Shown: positions 21,165 to 31,004, counted from the first letter of the stretch. The stretch: DNA of 64,000 nt from Parazoarcus communis (GCF_003111645.1 NZ_CP022187.1:124001-188000), one strand, 5' to 3'. The notes: a model not told the origin generated them from the sequence alone. Translations and numbers: made by a program.

Positions 21165-21476
21165 ATGTGTGTCGGCATTCCGCTGCAGGTGCAGCGCATG
21201 GAGGGCAGCGTTGCGGTCTGCACCGGCCTCGATGGTGCCGAGCACTGCATCGACACGCTGCTCGTGGGGCCGCAGGCCCAAGGCGTCTGGCTGATGACGT
21301 TCCTCGGCGCGGCACGGGCGGTGATCGATGGTGCCGAGGCGGCCCGGGTCGGCGCTGCCCTCAATGCCTTGTCGGACTTGATGGCCGGCCAGCCCGTGGA
21401 TCTGGACGCAGCCTTTGCCGATCTCGTTGGCCGCGAACCCCAACTTCCGGAATTTTTGCGAGGACCCCGAACATGA
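21165..21476 (+). CDS. hoxL: HypC/HupF-type hydrogenase maturation chaperone
   Basis: This 103-residue OB-fold protein begins MCVGIPLQV; the Cys after the start Met binds the iron precursor and the large-subunit apoprotein. It is longer than HypC encoded at 28530 (81 residues) and has the C-terminal LPEFLRGPRT of the HupF branch, dedicated to the membrane-bound enzyme. AGGGGAGACC precedes the start, and its stop overlaps hoxO (ATGA). Confidence 0.93.
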   Translation: MCVGIPLQVQRMEGSVAVCTGLDGAEHCIDTLLVGPQAQGVWLMTFLGAARAVIDGAEAARVGAALNALSDLMAGQPVDLDAAFADLVGREPQLPEFLRGPRT

Positions 21477-21934
21477 ACGACTATGCCGCACCCAATCTCG
21501 ATTCCCTCGCCGCGTTGCTCGAACGCCAGGCACTGCGGCATGGCATCGCCTGTGTCGATGCAGCTGGCCTCGGCGCGTTCGTCGCCAAGGGGGGCGACGT
21601 GCTGATCCTGCTCACTGAAGACCCTGCCCGCAGTCCCGAGACCTGGGATGTGGCGGTCATCCTTCCCGAGATCCTCAAGACGTGCGGGCGTCGGCTGCGA
21701 GCAGCTGCCCTGATGCCCGCTGACAGCCGCGAAGTGGCCGCGCGTTACGGTATCACCCGCTATCCGGCGCAGTTGTTCCTGCGTGACGGTGACTACGTCG
21801 GGGTGCTCGAAGGCATGCTCGACTGGGAGGCATGGGGCGGGGCGGTGGCACGCAAGCTTGCTTTGCCTGTCGGACGTGCGCCTTCGGTCGGCATTCCGGT
21901 GCGTGGTCCCGCATCCGATTCCGCCTGCCACTGA
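21473..21934 (+). CDS. hoxO: HyaE/HupG-type hydrogenase chaperone
   Basis: The 153-residue protein has a thioredoxin-like fold without the active-site CxxC. Segments include DVLILLTEDPARSPETWDVAVILPEIL and RYGITRYPAQLFLRDGDYVGVLEGMLDW in overlapping pieces. HyaE/HoxO proteins bind the Tat signal of the small subunit and hold it back until assembly is complete. It overlaps hoxL by 4 nt; hoxQ follows after 13 nt. Confidence 0.93.
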   Translation: MNDYAAPNLDSLAALLERQALRHGIACVDAAGLGAFVAKGGDVLILLTEDPARSPETWDVAVILPEILKTCGRRLRAAALMPADSREVAARYGITRYPAQLFLRDGDYVGVLEGMLDWEAWGGAVARKLALPVGRAPSVGIPVRGPASDSACH

Positions 21935-21947
21935 CCGGAGCAAGACA

Positions 21948-22805
21948 ATGAAAGCCTTTCCCATCCCCGTCGTGGCCTTCGGTCCCGGATCGCAGGACGA
22001 AGACGATACGCTCGAGTACATTCCGTCACCAGGCGCAATGAGCACATTCAATGTGCCACGCATGCCCGAGGCGATCGACCCAGCCGTGCGCGACGAGGTG
22101 CTCGGCGTGCTTGGGCGCCTGCTCGACGCCATGCGTGCCTGGTCGTTTGGCGATCCGGATTATCCCGAAATCGATCTCGCAGGGCTTTCGGCTCCTGGGC
22201 TCAAGTTGGTCAACGAGGCCTTGGGGCAGGGCGAGGTCAGCATCGTTGTAGAGGCCGGTGAAGGTACGCTGCGCATTCAGGAAACGGTGTTTGCCGGCGT
22301 CTGGCGCGAACTCGGATTCGACGTCGCGAAGCAGCAGGTGCGCGATGTGGTGTCGGCCGCGCCGGTGCCCGGGGCTGTCGGGGTCTGCGCGCGGCTTGCA
22401 GGCAGCGTCGGGATTTCGGTGCCGCCACCGCCACCAGGCGTGATGAACGCACCCTCGGTCCTGGCCGAACTGGTCGATGCCGCCGCGCGGTGGAAGTCCG
22501 GCGATGGTGCCCACATTGTCAATCTCACCCTGCTGCCGCTGGTACCTGACGACCTTGCCTACCTCGACGGCGCACTGGGTGCGGGCAGCGTGCTGGTGCT
22601 CTCCCGCGGGTACGGGAACTGCCGCGTCAGCAGCACCCGGCTCGCCAACACCTGGTGGGTGCAGTACTTCAACAGTGCCGACAACCTGATTCTCAACACC
22701 ATCGAGGTGACCGACATGCCCGATGTGGTGCCGGCCGCTGCCGAAGACTTCGGTGACAGCGTCGAACGCCTCGCCGAATGGATCGAGACGCTCAGGTTTG
22801 AATGA
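21948..22805 (+). CDS. hoxQ: HyaF/HupH-type hydrogenase expression protein
   Basis: The 285-residue protein has FGPGSQDEDDTLEYIPSP near the start, then a middle domain with LGQGEVSIVVE and the C-terminal conserved NTWWVQYFNSADNLILNTIEV. HupH/HoxQ family members act with HoxO and HoxT on small-subunit maturation, probably protecting iron-sulfur cluster assembly under oxygen. The start has CGGAGCAAGACA upstream. Confidence 0.92.
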   Translation: MKAFPIPVVAFGPGSQDEDDTLEYIPSPGAMSTFNVPRMPEAIDPAVRDEVLGVLGRLLDAMRAWSFGDPDYPEIDLAGLSAPGLKLVNEALGQGEVSIVVEAGEGTLRIQETVFAGVWRELGFDVAKQQVRDVVSAAPVPGAVGVCARLAGSVGISVPPPPPGVMNAPSVLAELVDAAARWKSGDGAHIVNLTLLPLVPDDLAYLDGALGAGSVLVLSRGYGNCRVSSTRLANTWWVQYFNSADNLILNTIEVTDMPDVVPAAAEDFGDSVERLAEWIETLRFE

Positions 22806-22908
22806 TGCGGGCTGACCCGACTGCTCCTCTCCGTGGCTTCGGCGTACCATCGGGTTGCATGAGGGCAGGTGGTGCATATGGACGCGCACGACAACAGGAA
22901 TTCCGACC

Positions 22909-23121
22909 ATGTTTGAAGGCAGCTATCTCGGCGACGGCAGTCGCATTTCGGACGGAGCCCGTCTCGAGTGCGGCATCTGCTGGCATGTCTATGATCCGGC
23001 CGAAGGCGACGAGGTGTGGCAGATCCCGCCCGGCACGCCGTTCTCGGCCTTGCCCGAGCACTGGTCCTGCCCCAACTGTGACGCGCCGCGTCACAAGTTC
23101 ATGGTGGTGGACGCCCTATGA
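22909..23121 (+). CDS. hoxR: Rubredoxin of hydrogenase locus
   Basis: This 70-residue rubredoxin has the iron site CGICWHVYDP and CPNCDAP, with the WQIPPGTPFSALPEHW core. HoxR/HupI is required for oxygen-tolerant hydrogenase under high oxygen, by assisting correct build-up of the proximal cluster of HoxK. The start ATG 22909 has CAGGA 10 nt upstream; the 103-nt gap after hoxQ is larger than elsewhere in the operon. It overlaps hoxT by 4 nt. Confidence 0.95.
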   Translation: MFEGSYLGDGSRISDGARLECGICWHVYDPAEGDEVWQIPPGTPFSALPEHWSCPNCDAPRHKFMVVDAL

Positions 23122-23669
23122 GCCCCACGACGTCTGCAGATCGTGCTGGCTTTGCGCACGATCCCGCGCCCCGGCTCAGGGCCTGTTTTGCTGCGATCGC
23201 GGCGGGGCCGATGGCCGGGTTGCCGCTGTGCAATCCGGCGCTCGAGGTCGCGGCCATTGGATTTCGGCCGTGGCAGGGCGAGTGGCTGGGCGCGCTGCTG
23301 ACACCATGGTCGCTGAGTCTGGTGCTGATCCCGGGCGGTGGCGGTGTGTTCCGCCCCCTGGCGGCGGACGAGCGTCAGTGCTGGACCTTTCCCTCGGGCG
23401 AATATGCGTTCCTGGGCAACAGCGAACCGGAGATCGGGCCCTACCAGATGTGCTCCCTGTATTCGCCGGTGTTCGAGTTCGAAAGCCAGGCCGATGCAGA
23501 AGCCGTGGCGCATGCGGCGCTCGACGCCTTGTTTGTCGCGGCCGATGGGGCGTCCGAAGCCGACGCTGCTGCCGAGCAGGCACGGCTGCAGGGCGAATCC
23601 GTCGCCGCCGCGCCGGTTTCGCGGCGCGACTTCCTGCGTGGCGGACTCTTGCTGCGGGGGCGGGGATGA
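23118..23669 (+). CDS. hoxT: HybE/HupJ-type hydrogenase assembly chaperone
   Basis: The 183-residue protein of the HybE/HupJ family contains GFRPWQGEWLGALLTPWSLSLV in overlapping parts (residues ~48-70), FPSGEYAFLGN and YQMCSLYSPVFEF. HybE-type proteins chaperone the Tat-exported subunit. Oddly, its C-terminus (residues 168-176) reads SRRDFLRGG, a close match to a twin-arginine Tat motif but at the wrong end of the protein. It overlaps hoxR and hoxV by 4 nt each. Confidence 0.92.
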   Translation: MSPTTSADRAGFAHDPAPRLRACFAAIAAGPMAGLPLCNPALEVAAIGFRPWQGEWLGALLTPWSLSLVLIPGGGGVFRPLAADERQCWTFPSGEYAFLGNSEPEIGPYQMCSLYSPVFEFESQADAEAVAHAALDALFVAADGASEADAAAEQARLQGESVAAAPVSRRDFLRGGLLLRGRG

Positions 23670-24799
23670 GTGGTGCTGGCAACCTGAATATCGTGGTCAG
23701 TCTCGACGGCGGGCGCAGTCTGACGGCGCGGGTCGAGAACACGCGGCCGCGTGCCGCAGCGGTGCTGGTCGGACGGCATGTGGATGAAGTGCTGCGCATG
23801 GTGCCGGTGCTGTTCAGCCTGTGCGGCCGGGCGCAGGGCATTGCAGCGCGGGCCGCGGTGGCTGCCGCACGCGGCGAGGCCTGTGCGCCGAGCATCGAAG
23901 ACGAGCGCGCAATCAGCTGCGAGGCTGCCCAGGAACACCTGTGGCGGCTGCTGCTCGACTGGCCGACGCGCTTCGGCCGGTTGCCGCAACGCGTTCGCTT
24001 CGCGCAACTGCATCATCGTCTGGCGCAGGTGAACGACACTGCAGCGGCTTTCGATGTCGGCGGCGTGCTGCTCGACCTGGTTGCCAAGGAACTGCTGTCG
24101 GGCTTCTTCCTGTCCATGCGCGAACCCGCCAATCTGGCCGAGTTCGTCAGTGCGACGCGCTACGGCGGGTTTGTCGGCGAGACGCTCGCCGAACTGATCG
24201 AGGCGGGACGGTGGACGCCCGAAGGCGACAAGGTCGCGCCGCTGCTGACCCCGCATACGGCACAGGAGTGGGCGCAGATGTTGGGCGGCACGCTGCCCGC
24301 GCCCGAGTTCGACCGCGCCCCCGCGTGGCATGGCGGCGCCAGCCCCGTCGTCTGTGAAACCGGCGCGCTTGCGCGTCAGAGCAGATCGCCACTGGTCGCG
24401 GCGCTGCTGGGCTACGGGCATCGTATTGCAGCACGCGTGTTTGCGCAGGTGGTGGACCTGTCGGACCACGCCAGCCGCCTGCGTCATCCGCTTGCGTGCG
24501 ACATGCAGCCCTGCTTCGATGCCGCGCCGCTGGGCGAGGGGGCCGGGCTGGCCTGCGTCGAAACCTCACGCGGTGTGCTGCTGCACGCCTTGCGGCTGGA
24601 GGGCGACATCGTGGCCGACTATCACATCATCGCCCCCACCGAATGGAATTTTGCACCGGGCGGCGCCTTCATGCAGGAGGCGACCGGCTGGGAGGCCGAG
24701 GGGCGCGACGCGGCGCTGGCGCGGCTCGACTGGCTTGCCCTGTCGCTCGACCCCTGTGTCGCATTCACCGTCACGCAGGAGGCAGCGGAGGATGCATGA
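23666..24799 (+). CDS. hoxV: HupK-type hydrogenase scaffold protein
   Basis: The 377-residue protein resembles a degenerate large subunit: it retains a LHALRLEGDIVADYHIIAPTEWNF-like region and a C-terminal DPCVAFTV where HoxG has DPCLACSTH, and a FSLCGRAQG where HoxG has the RICGVC motif. Loss of the full cysteine set fits the HoxV/HupK role as a scaffold that carries the Fe(CN)2CO cofactor to HoxG. It overlaps hypA by 8 nt. Confidence 0.92.
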   Translation: MSGAGNLNIVVSLDGGRSLTARVENTRPRAAAVLVGRHVDEVLRMVPVLFSLCGRAQGIAARAAVAAARGEACAPSIEDERAISCEAAQEHLWRLLLDWPTRFGRLPQRVRFAQLHHRLAQVNDTAAAFDVGGVLLDLVAKELLSGFFLSMREPANLAEFVSATRYGGFVGETLAELIEAGRWTPEGDKVAPLLTPHTAQEWAQMLGGTLPAPEFDRAPAWHGGASPVVCETGALARQSRSPLVAALLGYGHRIAARVFAQVVDLSDHASRLRHPLACDMQPCFDAAPLGEGAGLACVETSRGVLLHALRLEGDIVADYHIIAPTEWNFAPGGAFMQEATGWEAEGRDAALARLDWLALSLDPCVAFTVTQEAAEDA

Positions 24800-25133
24800 G
24801 ATGTCGCTGGCCGAAGGTATCCGCAGCATCGTCGATGATGCAGTGAGTACTCAGCAGCTCGGTCGGGTCAAGACGGTCGTGGTCGAGATCGGCGAGCTGT
24901 CGGCAGTTGAAGTCGATGCGCTGAGTTTCTGTTTCGATGCGGTGATGCGCGGCAGTGCGGCTGAAGGCGCACGGATGGAGGTGGTCAGGGTGGCGGGGAG
25001 CGGCTGGTGCATGCAGTGCGCGCAGACGGTCGCGGTGAGCAGGCAGTATGACCCGTGTCCGCAGTGTGGCAGCTATCAGGTCCAGCCGACGGGGGGCACC
25101 GAGATGCGGGTGCTGGAACTGGAAGTCGAGTAG
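24792..25133 (+). CDS. hypA: Hydrogenase nickel incorporation protein HypA
   Basis: The 113-residue protein begins MHEMSLAEG; His2 is the nickel ligand. A structural zinc site is made by CMQC (residues 73-76) and CPQC (89-92). HypA delivers nickel to the large subunit together with HypB. The ATG at 24792 is fixed by the MHEMS motif and lies inside the end of hoxV. A 79-nt gap separates it from hypB. Confidence 0.96.
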   Translation: MHEMSLAEGIRSIVDDAVSTQQLGRVKTVVVEIGELSAVEVDALSFCFDAVMRGSAAEGARMEVVRVAGSGWCMQCAQTVAVSRQYDPCPQCGSYQVQPTGGTEMRVLELEVE

Positions 25134-25212
25134 TGATTCAGAAGCGAATGCTGAAACCGAGGCAGTAACTGAGAGGCAGCGTGACTGCCCGGGTGATTGA
25201 GGAGCAGAGAGC

Positions 25213-26166
25213 ATGTGCACGGTATGTGGTTGCGGAACAGGTGAGATCAGAATCGGTCAGGCCGTCGCCAGGCCGAGGGCCAAAGCCGGGGCGACCGTGG
25301 CCTGGCGCGCCGTGGCAGCGCATGAGCACGACCATGATGATCATCACGGTCACACTGCGCACGATCCGCATGGCGATGCGACCGGGCATGGCCCCCGTGT
25401 TGAGGGCGACAACGTGGACTACGGCACTGGCCCGGCGCACGCACATGCGCCCGGACTCAGTCAGGGCCAGATGGTGAGGATCGAGCAGGACATTCTCGGC
25501 AAGAACGACCGCCTCGCCGAGGCCAACCGTCGCTGGCTGGGCGAGCGCGGCATCTTTGCGCTCAATCTGGTGTCGAGTCCGGGTTCGGGCAAGACGACCC
25601 TGTTGTGCCGCACGATCACCGAACTGGGCGGCAGATTGCCGGTGGCCGTGGTCGAGGGCGACCAGCAGACCGATTTCGACGCCGAGCGCATCCGCGCGAC
25701 CGGCGTGCGCGCACTGCAGATCAATACCGGCAAGGGCTGCCATCTTGATGCACACATGGTAGGTCAGGCATTGCCGCGCCTCGAGCTTGCGGATGATTCG
25801 CTGCTGCTGATCGAAAACGTCGGCAACCTGGTCTGCCCGGCAGCCTTCGACCTTGGCGAGGCGCACAAGGTGGTGATCCTGTCGGTGACCGAGGGAGAGG
25901 ACAAGCCGCTCAAGTATCCCGACATGTTCGCCGCCGCCGATCTGATGCTGGTGAACAAGGTCGATCTGCTGCCCTACCTGAGCTTCGATGTGGACAGGGC
26001 GGTGGAGTTTGCGCTGCGGGTCAATCCGCGCCTGCAGGTGATGAAGGTGTCCGCGACCACCGGCGAAGGTTTCGATGAGTGGCTCGCCTGGATTGGTGCA
26101 GGCGTGGAGGCGGCCTCGGCTGACCGGTCGCCGTCGCAAGTGGCCGCAGCAGGTGTCGTGGCTTGA
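25213..26166 (+). CDS. hypB: Hydrogenase nickel incorporation GTPase HypB
   Basis: The 317-residue GTPase opens with the high-affinity nickel motif CTVCGCG. A histidine-rich stretch follows (residues ~37-60, [11 protein letters not shown] and similar) that can store nickel. The GTPase domain has Walker [19 protein letters not shown], and the base-specificity motif NKVD. It ends overlapping hypF (TGATG). It provides energy-dependent nickel insertion with HypA. Confidence 0.97.
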   Translation: MCTVCGCGTGEIRIGQAVARPRAKAGATVAWRAVAAHEHDHDDHHGHTAHDPHGDATGHGPRVEGDNVDYGTGPAHAHAPGLSQGQMVRIEQDILGKNDRLAEANRRWLGERGIFALNLVSSPGSGKTTLLCRTITELGGRLPVAVVEGDQQTDFDAERIRATGVRALQINTGKGCHLDAHMVGQALPRLELADDSLLLIENVGNLVCPAAFDLGEAHKVVILSVTEGEDKPLKYPDMFAAADLMLVNKVDLLPYLSFDVDRAVEFALRVNPRLQVMKVSATTGEGFDEWLAWIGAGVEAASADRSPSQVAAAGVVA

Positions 26167-28526
26167 TGGCGCAGGACTTCTCCCAGCCCAGGCTCGAGCG
26201 CCGGCATATTCGCGTGCGCGGCGTGGTTCAGGGCGTGGGTTTCAGGCCCTTCGTCTATCGTCTGGCTCAGACGCTGGACCTCTCCGGCTGGGTCAGAAAC
26301 GACGGTGATGGCGTCGAGCTCGAAGGGCAGGGGCTGCCCGGCAATCTCTCGGCGCTGATTGCGCGGATCCGTTCGGAGGCGCCCAGCCTTGCGCGGGTCG
26401 ATTCGATTCACACTCGGCTGTGCGATGCCGATCCCGCAGATCAGGGCTTTACCATCCGGACCAGCGAGAGCGGCGCGGTCAGCACCACCATCGGCCACGA
26501 CAGCGCCGTGTGTGCAGACTGTCTTGCGGAACTGTTCGATCCTGCCGACCGGCGCTGGCGCTATCCCTTCATCAACTGCACCCACTGCGGTCCGCGCTAC
26601 ACCATCACCCGTGCGCTGCCCTATGACCGCAGCAACACGAGCATGGCGACCTTTGCGCAGTGTCCGGCATGTCAGCGCGAATACGATGCCCCCGTGCATC
26701 GGCGTTTTCATGCCGAGCCCAATGCGTGCGCGGACTGCGGGCCGCAGCTGAGCCTGCTCGAAGCGGCCGGCGTGCGGGTGGCGACGCGCGACCCGATTGC
26801 CGACACCCTGCTGCGCCTGCTCACCGGCGAGATCGTCGCGATCAAGGGGCTCGGCGGCTTTCACCTGGTGTGCGATGCGCGCAACCCGGAGGCGGTCGAG
26901 CGTCTGCGCGCGCGCAAGGGGCGCGGCGGGAAGCCGTTTGCGGTGATGGTGGCCAATCTCGCGTCGGCCCGGCGCTGGGCGCGACTGGCTTCCGCCGAAG
27001 AAGCCTTGCTGGCTGGCGCCGAGCGACCCGTCGTGCTGTGCGAAAAGCGTCCGAGCGTCGACAACGAGCTCTGGGGCCTTGCCCCGGATCTCGGCAGCAT
27101 CGGGCTGATGCTTCCCTATACGCCGCTTCATTACCTGCTGTTCCACGACAACGCAGGACGCCCTTCGGGGACGGACTGGCTCGGCGAGGTGCAGGATCTG
27201 GCGCTGGTGATGACCTCGGCCAACCCCGGGGGCGAGCCGCTGGTGACTGACAACCAGGAAGCCCTGCAGCGCCTCAAAGGGATCGCCGACGCTTACCTGA
27301 TGCACGATCGTGACATCCTGAGCCGTTGCGACGATTCGGTCATGGTCGCCGAGCGCAGCGCGCTTGCCGGGGCACGGGAAACGCCGCGCTTCGTTCGCCG
27401 CGCACGCGGTTTCACCCCGCGGTCTATCCGGCTGGCACAGAAAGGCGTGCCGGTACTGGCCTTTGGCGCGTGGCTGAAGAACGCGGTGTGCCTCACCCGT
27501 GGCGACGAAGCCTTCCTCTCCGAGCACATCGGCGATCTCGACAATCCGGGTGTGTGCGTGGCGATGGATCAGGCGGCAGAGCATCTGCAGCGCATTCTGG
27601 CCATCCAGCCCGAAGCCGTGGCGCACGACCTGCATCCGGATTTCCATTCCACCCGTGCCGCGCTGGCGCTGGCGGACCGCCTCGGTGTGCCAGCGATCGG
27701 GGTGCAGCATCACCATGCCCATATCGCCGCGGTACTTGCCGAGCATCGCCGTTCGGGCCCGGTGCTCGGCGTCGCGCTCGATGGCGTCGGCCTCGGCAGC
27801 GACGGCAGCGCGTGGGGTGGCGAGCTGCTGACGGTGGATGGCGCAGCGTTCGAGCGCGTGGGCCATCTCGCGCCGCTGGCGCTGCCCGGTGGCGACCAGG
27901 CCGCCAGGGCGCCGTGGCGAATGGCCGCATCCGCGCTGCACCGGATGGGAAGAGGCGCCGACATCGCGCCGCGCTTTGCCACGCAACGCGGAGCTGCGCA
28001 GATCAAGGTCCTGCTGGACAAGCCCCACCTGTGCCCGACCACGACCAGCATGGGGCGCTGGTTCGACGCTGCAGCCGGACTCCTCGGTGTATGCGAGCGC
28101 ATGGACTACGACGCCGAGGCCGCGATGCGACTGGAGAGTCTTGCCGCAAGCTATGGTTCGGCGCTGCGCGCGCATCGAGGGTGGGCTGTGCGCGAAGATG
28201 AGTCCGGCGCCGAACTTGACCTCCTGCCGCTGCTTGCCGAGCTTGCGCGCGAGCGCAATCCGGCGCGTGGCGCAGCGGTCTTTCATGCCACGCTGCTGGC
28301 CGCACTCGAGGACTGGATCGTCGCTGCCGCGCGGCACGAGCGGCTGTCGACGGTCGCGCTCGGCGGCGGCTGTTTTCTCAACCGCCAGCTTGCATTCGAG
28401 CTCCCGCGCCGGCTCTCGGCACGCGGGCTCGAGGTTCTTACTGCGCGCCAGGCCCCCTGCAACGACGGCGGTATCGCCCTCGGTCAGGCGTGGGTGGCGA
28501 TCCAGCAACTGCAACCCGGAAACTGA
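26166..28526 (+). CDS. hypF: Carbamoyltransferase HypF
   Basis: The 786-residue protein makes the cyanide ligand precursor from carbamoyl phosphate. Domains in order: acylphosphatase (GVVQGVGFRPFVYRLA, residues ~20-95), two zinc fingers (CADC...CTHCG and CPAC...CADCG, ~110-190), a YrdC-like domain (KGLGGFHLVCDA), and a Kae1-like domain with HDLHPDFHST, QHHHAHIAAVLAEH and GGGCFLN. It works with HypE. ATG 26166 is preferred over TTG 26163 directly before it; both overlap hypB. Confidence 0.96.
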   Translation: MAQDFSQPRLERRHIRVRGVVQGVGFRPFVYRLAQTLDLSGWVRNDGDGVELEGQGLPGNLSALIARIRSEAPSLARVDSIHTRLCDADPADQGFTIRTSESGAVSTTIGHDSAVCADCLAELFDPADRRWRYPFINCTHCGPRYTITRALPYDRSNTSMATFAQCPACQREYDAPVHRRFHAEPNACADCGPQLSLLEAAGVRVATRDPIADTLLRLLTGEIVAIKGLGGFHLVCDARNPEAVERLRARKGRGGKPFAVMVANLASARRWARLASAEEALLAGAERPVVLCEKRPSVDNELWGLAPDLGSIGLMLPYTPLHYLLFHDNAGRPSGTDWLGEVQDLALVMTSANPGGEPLVTDNQEALQRLKGIADAYLMHDRDILSRCDDSVMVAERSALAGARETPRFVRRARGFTPRSIRLAQKGVPVLAFGAWLKNAVCLTRGDEAFLSEHIGDLDNPGVCVAMDQAAEHLQRILAIQPEAVAHDLHPDFHSTRAALALADRLGVPAIGVQHHHAHIAAVLAEHRRSGPVLGVALDGVGLGSDGSAWGGELLTVDGAAFERVGHLAPLALPGGDQAARAPWRMAASALHRMGRGADIAPRFATQRGAAQIKVLLDKPHLCPTTTSMGRWFDAAAGLLGVCERMDYDAEAAMRLESLAASYGSALRAHRGWAVREDESGAELDLLPLLAELARERNPARGAAVFHATLLAALEDWIVAAARHERLSTVALGGGCFLNRQLAFELPRRLSARGLEVLTARQAPCNDGGIALGQAWVAIQQLQPGN

Positions 28527-28529
28527 GCC

Positions 28530-28775
28530 ATGTGTCTTGCGATTCCCGCCCGTGTCGTCGAACTGCTCGACGGTGACAATGCCCGCATCGATCTCGGTGG
28601 GGTAAAGAAGGAGATCTCGCTCGCCCTGGTCGAGGACGTCGCCGTGGGGGATTACGTGATCGTCCATGTCGGCTACGCCCTGTCCCGGCTCGATGCGGAG
28701 GAGGCCGAGCGCACGCTCGCCCTGTTCGCCGAGGCCGGCATCGGCGGCGCGCCGGGCGCCGGAGTGGGCGGATGA
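28530..28775 (+). CDS. hypC: Hydrogenase maturation chaperone HypC
   Basis: The 81-residue protein starts [12 protein letters not shown], with essential Cys2, and has the OB-fold core [20 protein letters not shown]. It forms the HypCD complex on which Fe(CN)2CO is built. It starts 3 nt after hypF and overlaps hypD by 4 nt. The second HypC-type protein in the locus is HoxL. Confidence 0.96.
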   Translation: MCLAIPARVVELLDGDNARIDLGGVKKEISLALVEDVAVGDYVIVHVGYALSRLDAEEAERTLALFAEAGIGGAPGAGVGG

Positions 28776-29914
28776 AGTACGTGGACGAGTTCCGTGACGG
28801 CGGTCTTGCGCAGAAGCTCGCGACCGCGATTCGCGCCGAGGCCGATCCGGCGCGCGAGTATGCGTTCATGGAGTTCTGCGGGGGTCATACCCATGCCATC
28901 TCGCGTTATGGTGTGACCGACCTGTTGCCGCCCAATGTGCGCATGATCCACGGACCCGGCTGTCCGGTATGCGTGCTGCCGATCGGCCGCATCGACATGG
29001 CGATCGGACTGGCGCTTGCGCGGCCCGAGGTGATCGTGTGCACATATGGCGACTGCCTGCGGGTGCCGGCCTCCGACGGGCTGTCGATGCTCAAGGCCAA
29101 GGCGCGTGGCGCCGATATCCGCATGGTGTATTCGGCGGCCGACGCAGTGGCGCTCGCTCAGGCCAACCCGGCGCGCGAAGTGGTGTTCTTCGCCATCGGC
29201 TTCGAGACCACGACGCCGCCCACCGCGCTCGTGATTCGCCAGGCCGAAGCGCTCGGGCTGAACAATTTCAGTGTGATCTGCAACCACGTGCTCACGCCGT
29301 CGGCCATCGTCACCATCCTTGAGTCGCCCGAGGTGCGGGAGATCGGCAGCGTGCCGCTGGACGGCTTCATCGGGCCGGCGCATGTGTCGACCATCATCGG
29401 CAGCCGCCCGTATGCCTTCTTCGCCGAAGAGTATCGCAAGCCGGTGGTGATCGCCGGATTCGAACCGCTCGACGTGATGCAGGCCGTGCGCATGCTGATC
29501 CGCCAGGTCAACGAAGGTCGCGCCGAGGTCGAGAACGAGTTCACCCGCGCCGTCACCGAGGACGGCAACCTCAAGGCGCAGGCGCTGGTGAGCGACGTGT
29601 TCGAACTGCGTCGGAGCTTTGAATGGCGCGGTCTGCACGAGGTGCCGTATTCGGCGCTGCGCATTCGGGCGCGCTTCGCCGCCTTCGATGCCGAGGCGAA
29701 GTTCGACATCGCCTACCGCAGCGTGGCGGACAACAAGGCCTGCGAATGCGGTGCGATCCTGCGCGGGGTGAAGAAGCCGACCGACTGCAGGATCTTCGGC
29801 ACGGTGTGCACGCCGGAGAATCCGATGGGCTCGTGCATGGTGTCGTCCGAAGGTGCGTGCGCGGCCCACTACAACTATGGTCGCTTCCGCGATATTCCGG
29901 TGGTGGCTGCGTGA
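28772..29914 (+). CDS. hypD: Hydrogenase maturation protein HypD
   Basis: The 380-residue iron-sulfur protein has [12 protein letters not shown] (thiol redox and iron site), [11 protein letters not shown], and the C-terminal [4Fe-4S] cysteines in [37 protein letters not shown] in overlapping parts. With HypC it provides the scaffold where the CN and CO ligands are attached to iron. The length is typical. Confidence 0.97.
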   Translation: MKYVDEFRDGGLAQKLATAIRAEADPAREYAFMEFCGGHTHAISRYGVTDLLPPNVRMIHGPGCPVCVLPIGRIDMAIGLALARPEVIVCTYGDCLRVPASDGLSMLKAKARGADIRMVYSAADAVALAQANPAREVVFFAIGFETTTPPTALVIRQAEALGLNNFSVICNHVLTPSAIVTILESPEVREIGSVPLDGFIGPAHVSTIIGSRPYAFFAEEYRKPVVIAGFEPLDVMQAVRMLIRQVNEGRAEVENEFTRAVTEDGNLKAQALVSDVFELRRSFEWRGLHEVPYSALRIRARFAAFDAEAKFDIAYRSVADNKACECGAILRGVKKPTDCRIFGTVCTPENPMGSCMVSSEGACAAHYNYGRFRDIPVVAA

Positions 29915-29948
29915 CTGGAGGCTGGAGTGCGACGCTGGAGGCCCCAAC

Positions 29949-31004
29949 ATGGGTGAGGTAAAGAAAGGCTATGTCCGCCCGCTGGATCTGAAGCAGGGCC
30001 GGGTGGATATGGGACATGGTGCGGGTGGCCGGGCGATGGCGCAGTTGATCGACGAGGTGTTTGCGCGCGCCTTCGCCAACGAGTGGCTGGGGCAGGGCAA
30101 TGATGCGGCGGTGCTGCCTGCACCCGCAGCGGGCGAGCGGCTGGTGATGGCCACCGATGCGCACGTGGTGTCACCGCTGTTTTTCCCCGGCGGCGATATC
30201 GGTTGCCTGTCGGTGCACGGCACCATCAACGATGTGGCCGTCATGGGCGCCCGCCCGCTCTACCTTGCGGCGAGCTTCATTCTGGAAGAAGGCTTTGCGC
30301 TGGCCGATCTGGTACGCATCGTCAATTCGATGGCCGCGGCGGCGCGCGAGGCCGGCGTGCCGGTGGTGACCGGAGACACCAAGGTGGTCGAAGCCGGCAA
30401 GGGCGACGGTGTGTTCATTTCCACCACCGGCGTCGGGGCCTTGCCGGCGGGGCGCGACATTGGCGGCGCGAATGCGCGCGCGGGCGATGTGGTGATCGTG
30501 TCCGGCAGTATCGGCGACCATGGCACGGCCATCCTGTCGCAGCGCGAATCGCTCGCCTTCGACACCGAAATCGTGTCCGACACGGCCGCGCTGCACGGCC
30601 TGATCGCCCACCTGCTCGAGCTTGTGCCCGGCGTCCGGGTCATGCGCGACCCCACCCGCGGCGGGCTGGCGACCACGCTCAACGAGATTGCGGTCCAGTC
30701 CGGGGTCGGGATCAGCCTCGAGGAGGCGGCGATACCGGTTCATCCGCAGGTGGAGGCCGCGTGCGAGTTCCTCGGCCTCGACCCGCTGTATGTGGCCAAC
30801 GAGGGCAAGCTGGTGGTGATATGTGCCGCGGCCGATGCGGACGCAGCCGTTTCCGCCCTGCGCGCGCATCCGCTTGGCACCGAGGCCGCGCGCATCGGCG
30901 AGGTGATCGACGACCCCAACCACTTCGTGCAGATCCGCACCGGGTTTGGCGGGCGGCGCATGGTCGACTGGCTGTCGGGCGAGCAATTGCCCCGCATCTG
31001 CTGA
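29949..31004 (+). CDS. hypE: Carbamoyl dehydratase HypE
   Basis: The 351-residue ATPase of the PurM/AIR synthase fold begins near VDMGHGAGGRAMAQLID. It includes NDVAVMGARPLYL and MRDPTRGGLATTLNEIA. It ends PRIC; the terminal Cys carries the thiocarboxamide that is dehydrated to thiocyanate for HypCD. The start at 29949 has GGAGG 8 nt upstream; the 34-nt gap after hypD has no other feature. Confidence 0.96.
   Translation: MGEVKKGYVRPLDLKQGRVDMGHGAGGRAMAQLIDEVFARAFANEWLGQGNDAAVLPAPAAGERLVMATDAHVVSPLFFPGGDIGCLSVHGTINDVAVMGARPLYLAASFILEEGFALADLVRIVNSMAAAAREAGVPVVTGDTKVVEAGKGDGVFISTTGVGALPAGRDIGGANARAGDVVIVSGSIGDHGTAILSQRESLAFDTEIVSDTAALHGLIAHLLELVPGVRVMRDPTRGGLATTLNEIAVQSGVGISLEEAAIPVHPQVEAACEFLGLDPLYVANEGKLVVICAAADADAAVSALRAHPLGTEAARIGEVIDDPNHFVQIRTGFGGRRMVDWLSGEQLPRIC

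Noticed and set aside
23666-24799. hoxV as a second hydrogenase large subunit
   Set aside because: It lacks the complete NiFe cysteine pairs (FSLCGRAQG and DPCVAFTV), and fits the HupK scaffold family.
25974-28667. Long open frame (~900 codons) on the minus strand opposite hypF
   Set aside because: It is the mirror of a GC-rich gene; it has no recognisable domain or plausible ribosome binding site, and the plus-strand hypF is unmistakable. The same holds for other long antisense frames, such as 2128-3987 opposite thrS and 4588-6471 opposite pheS.
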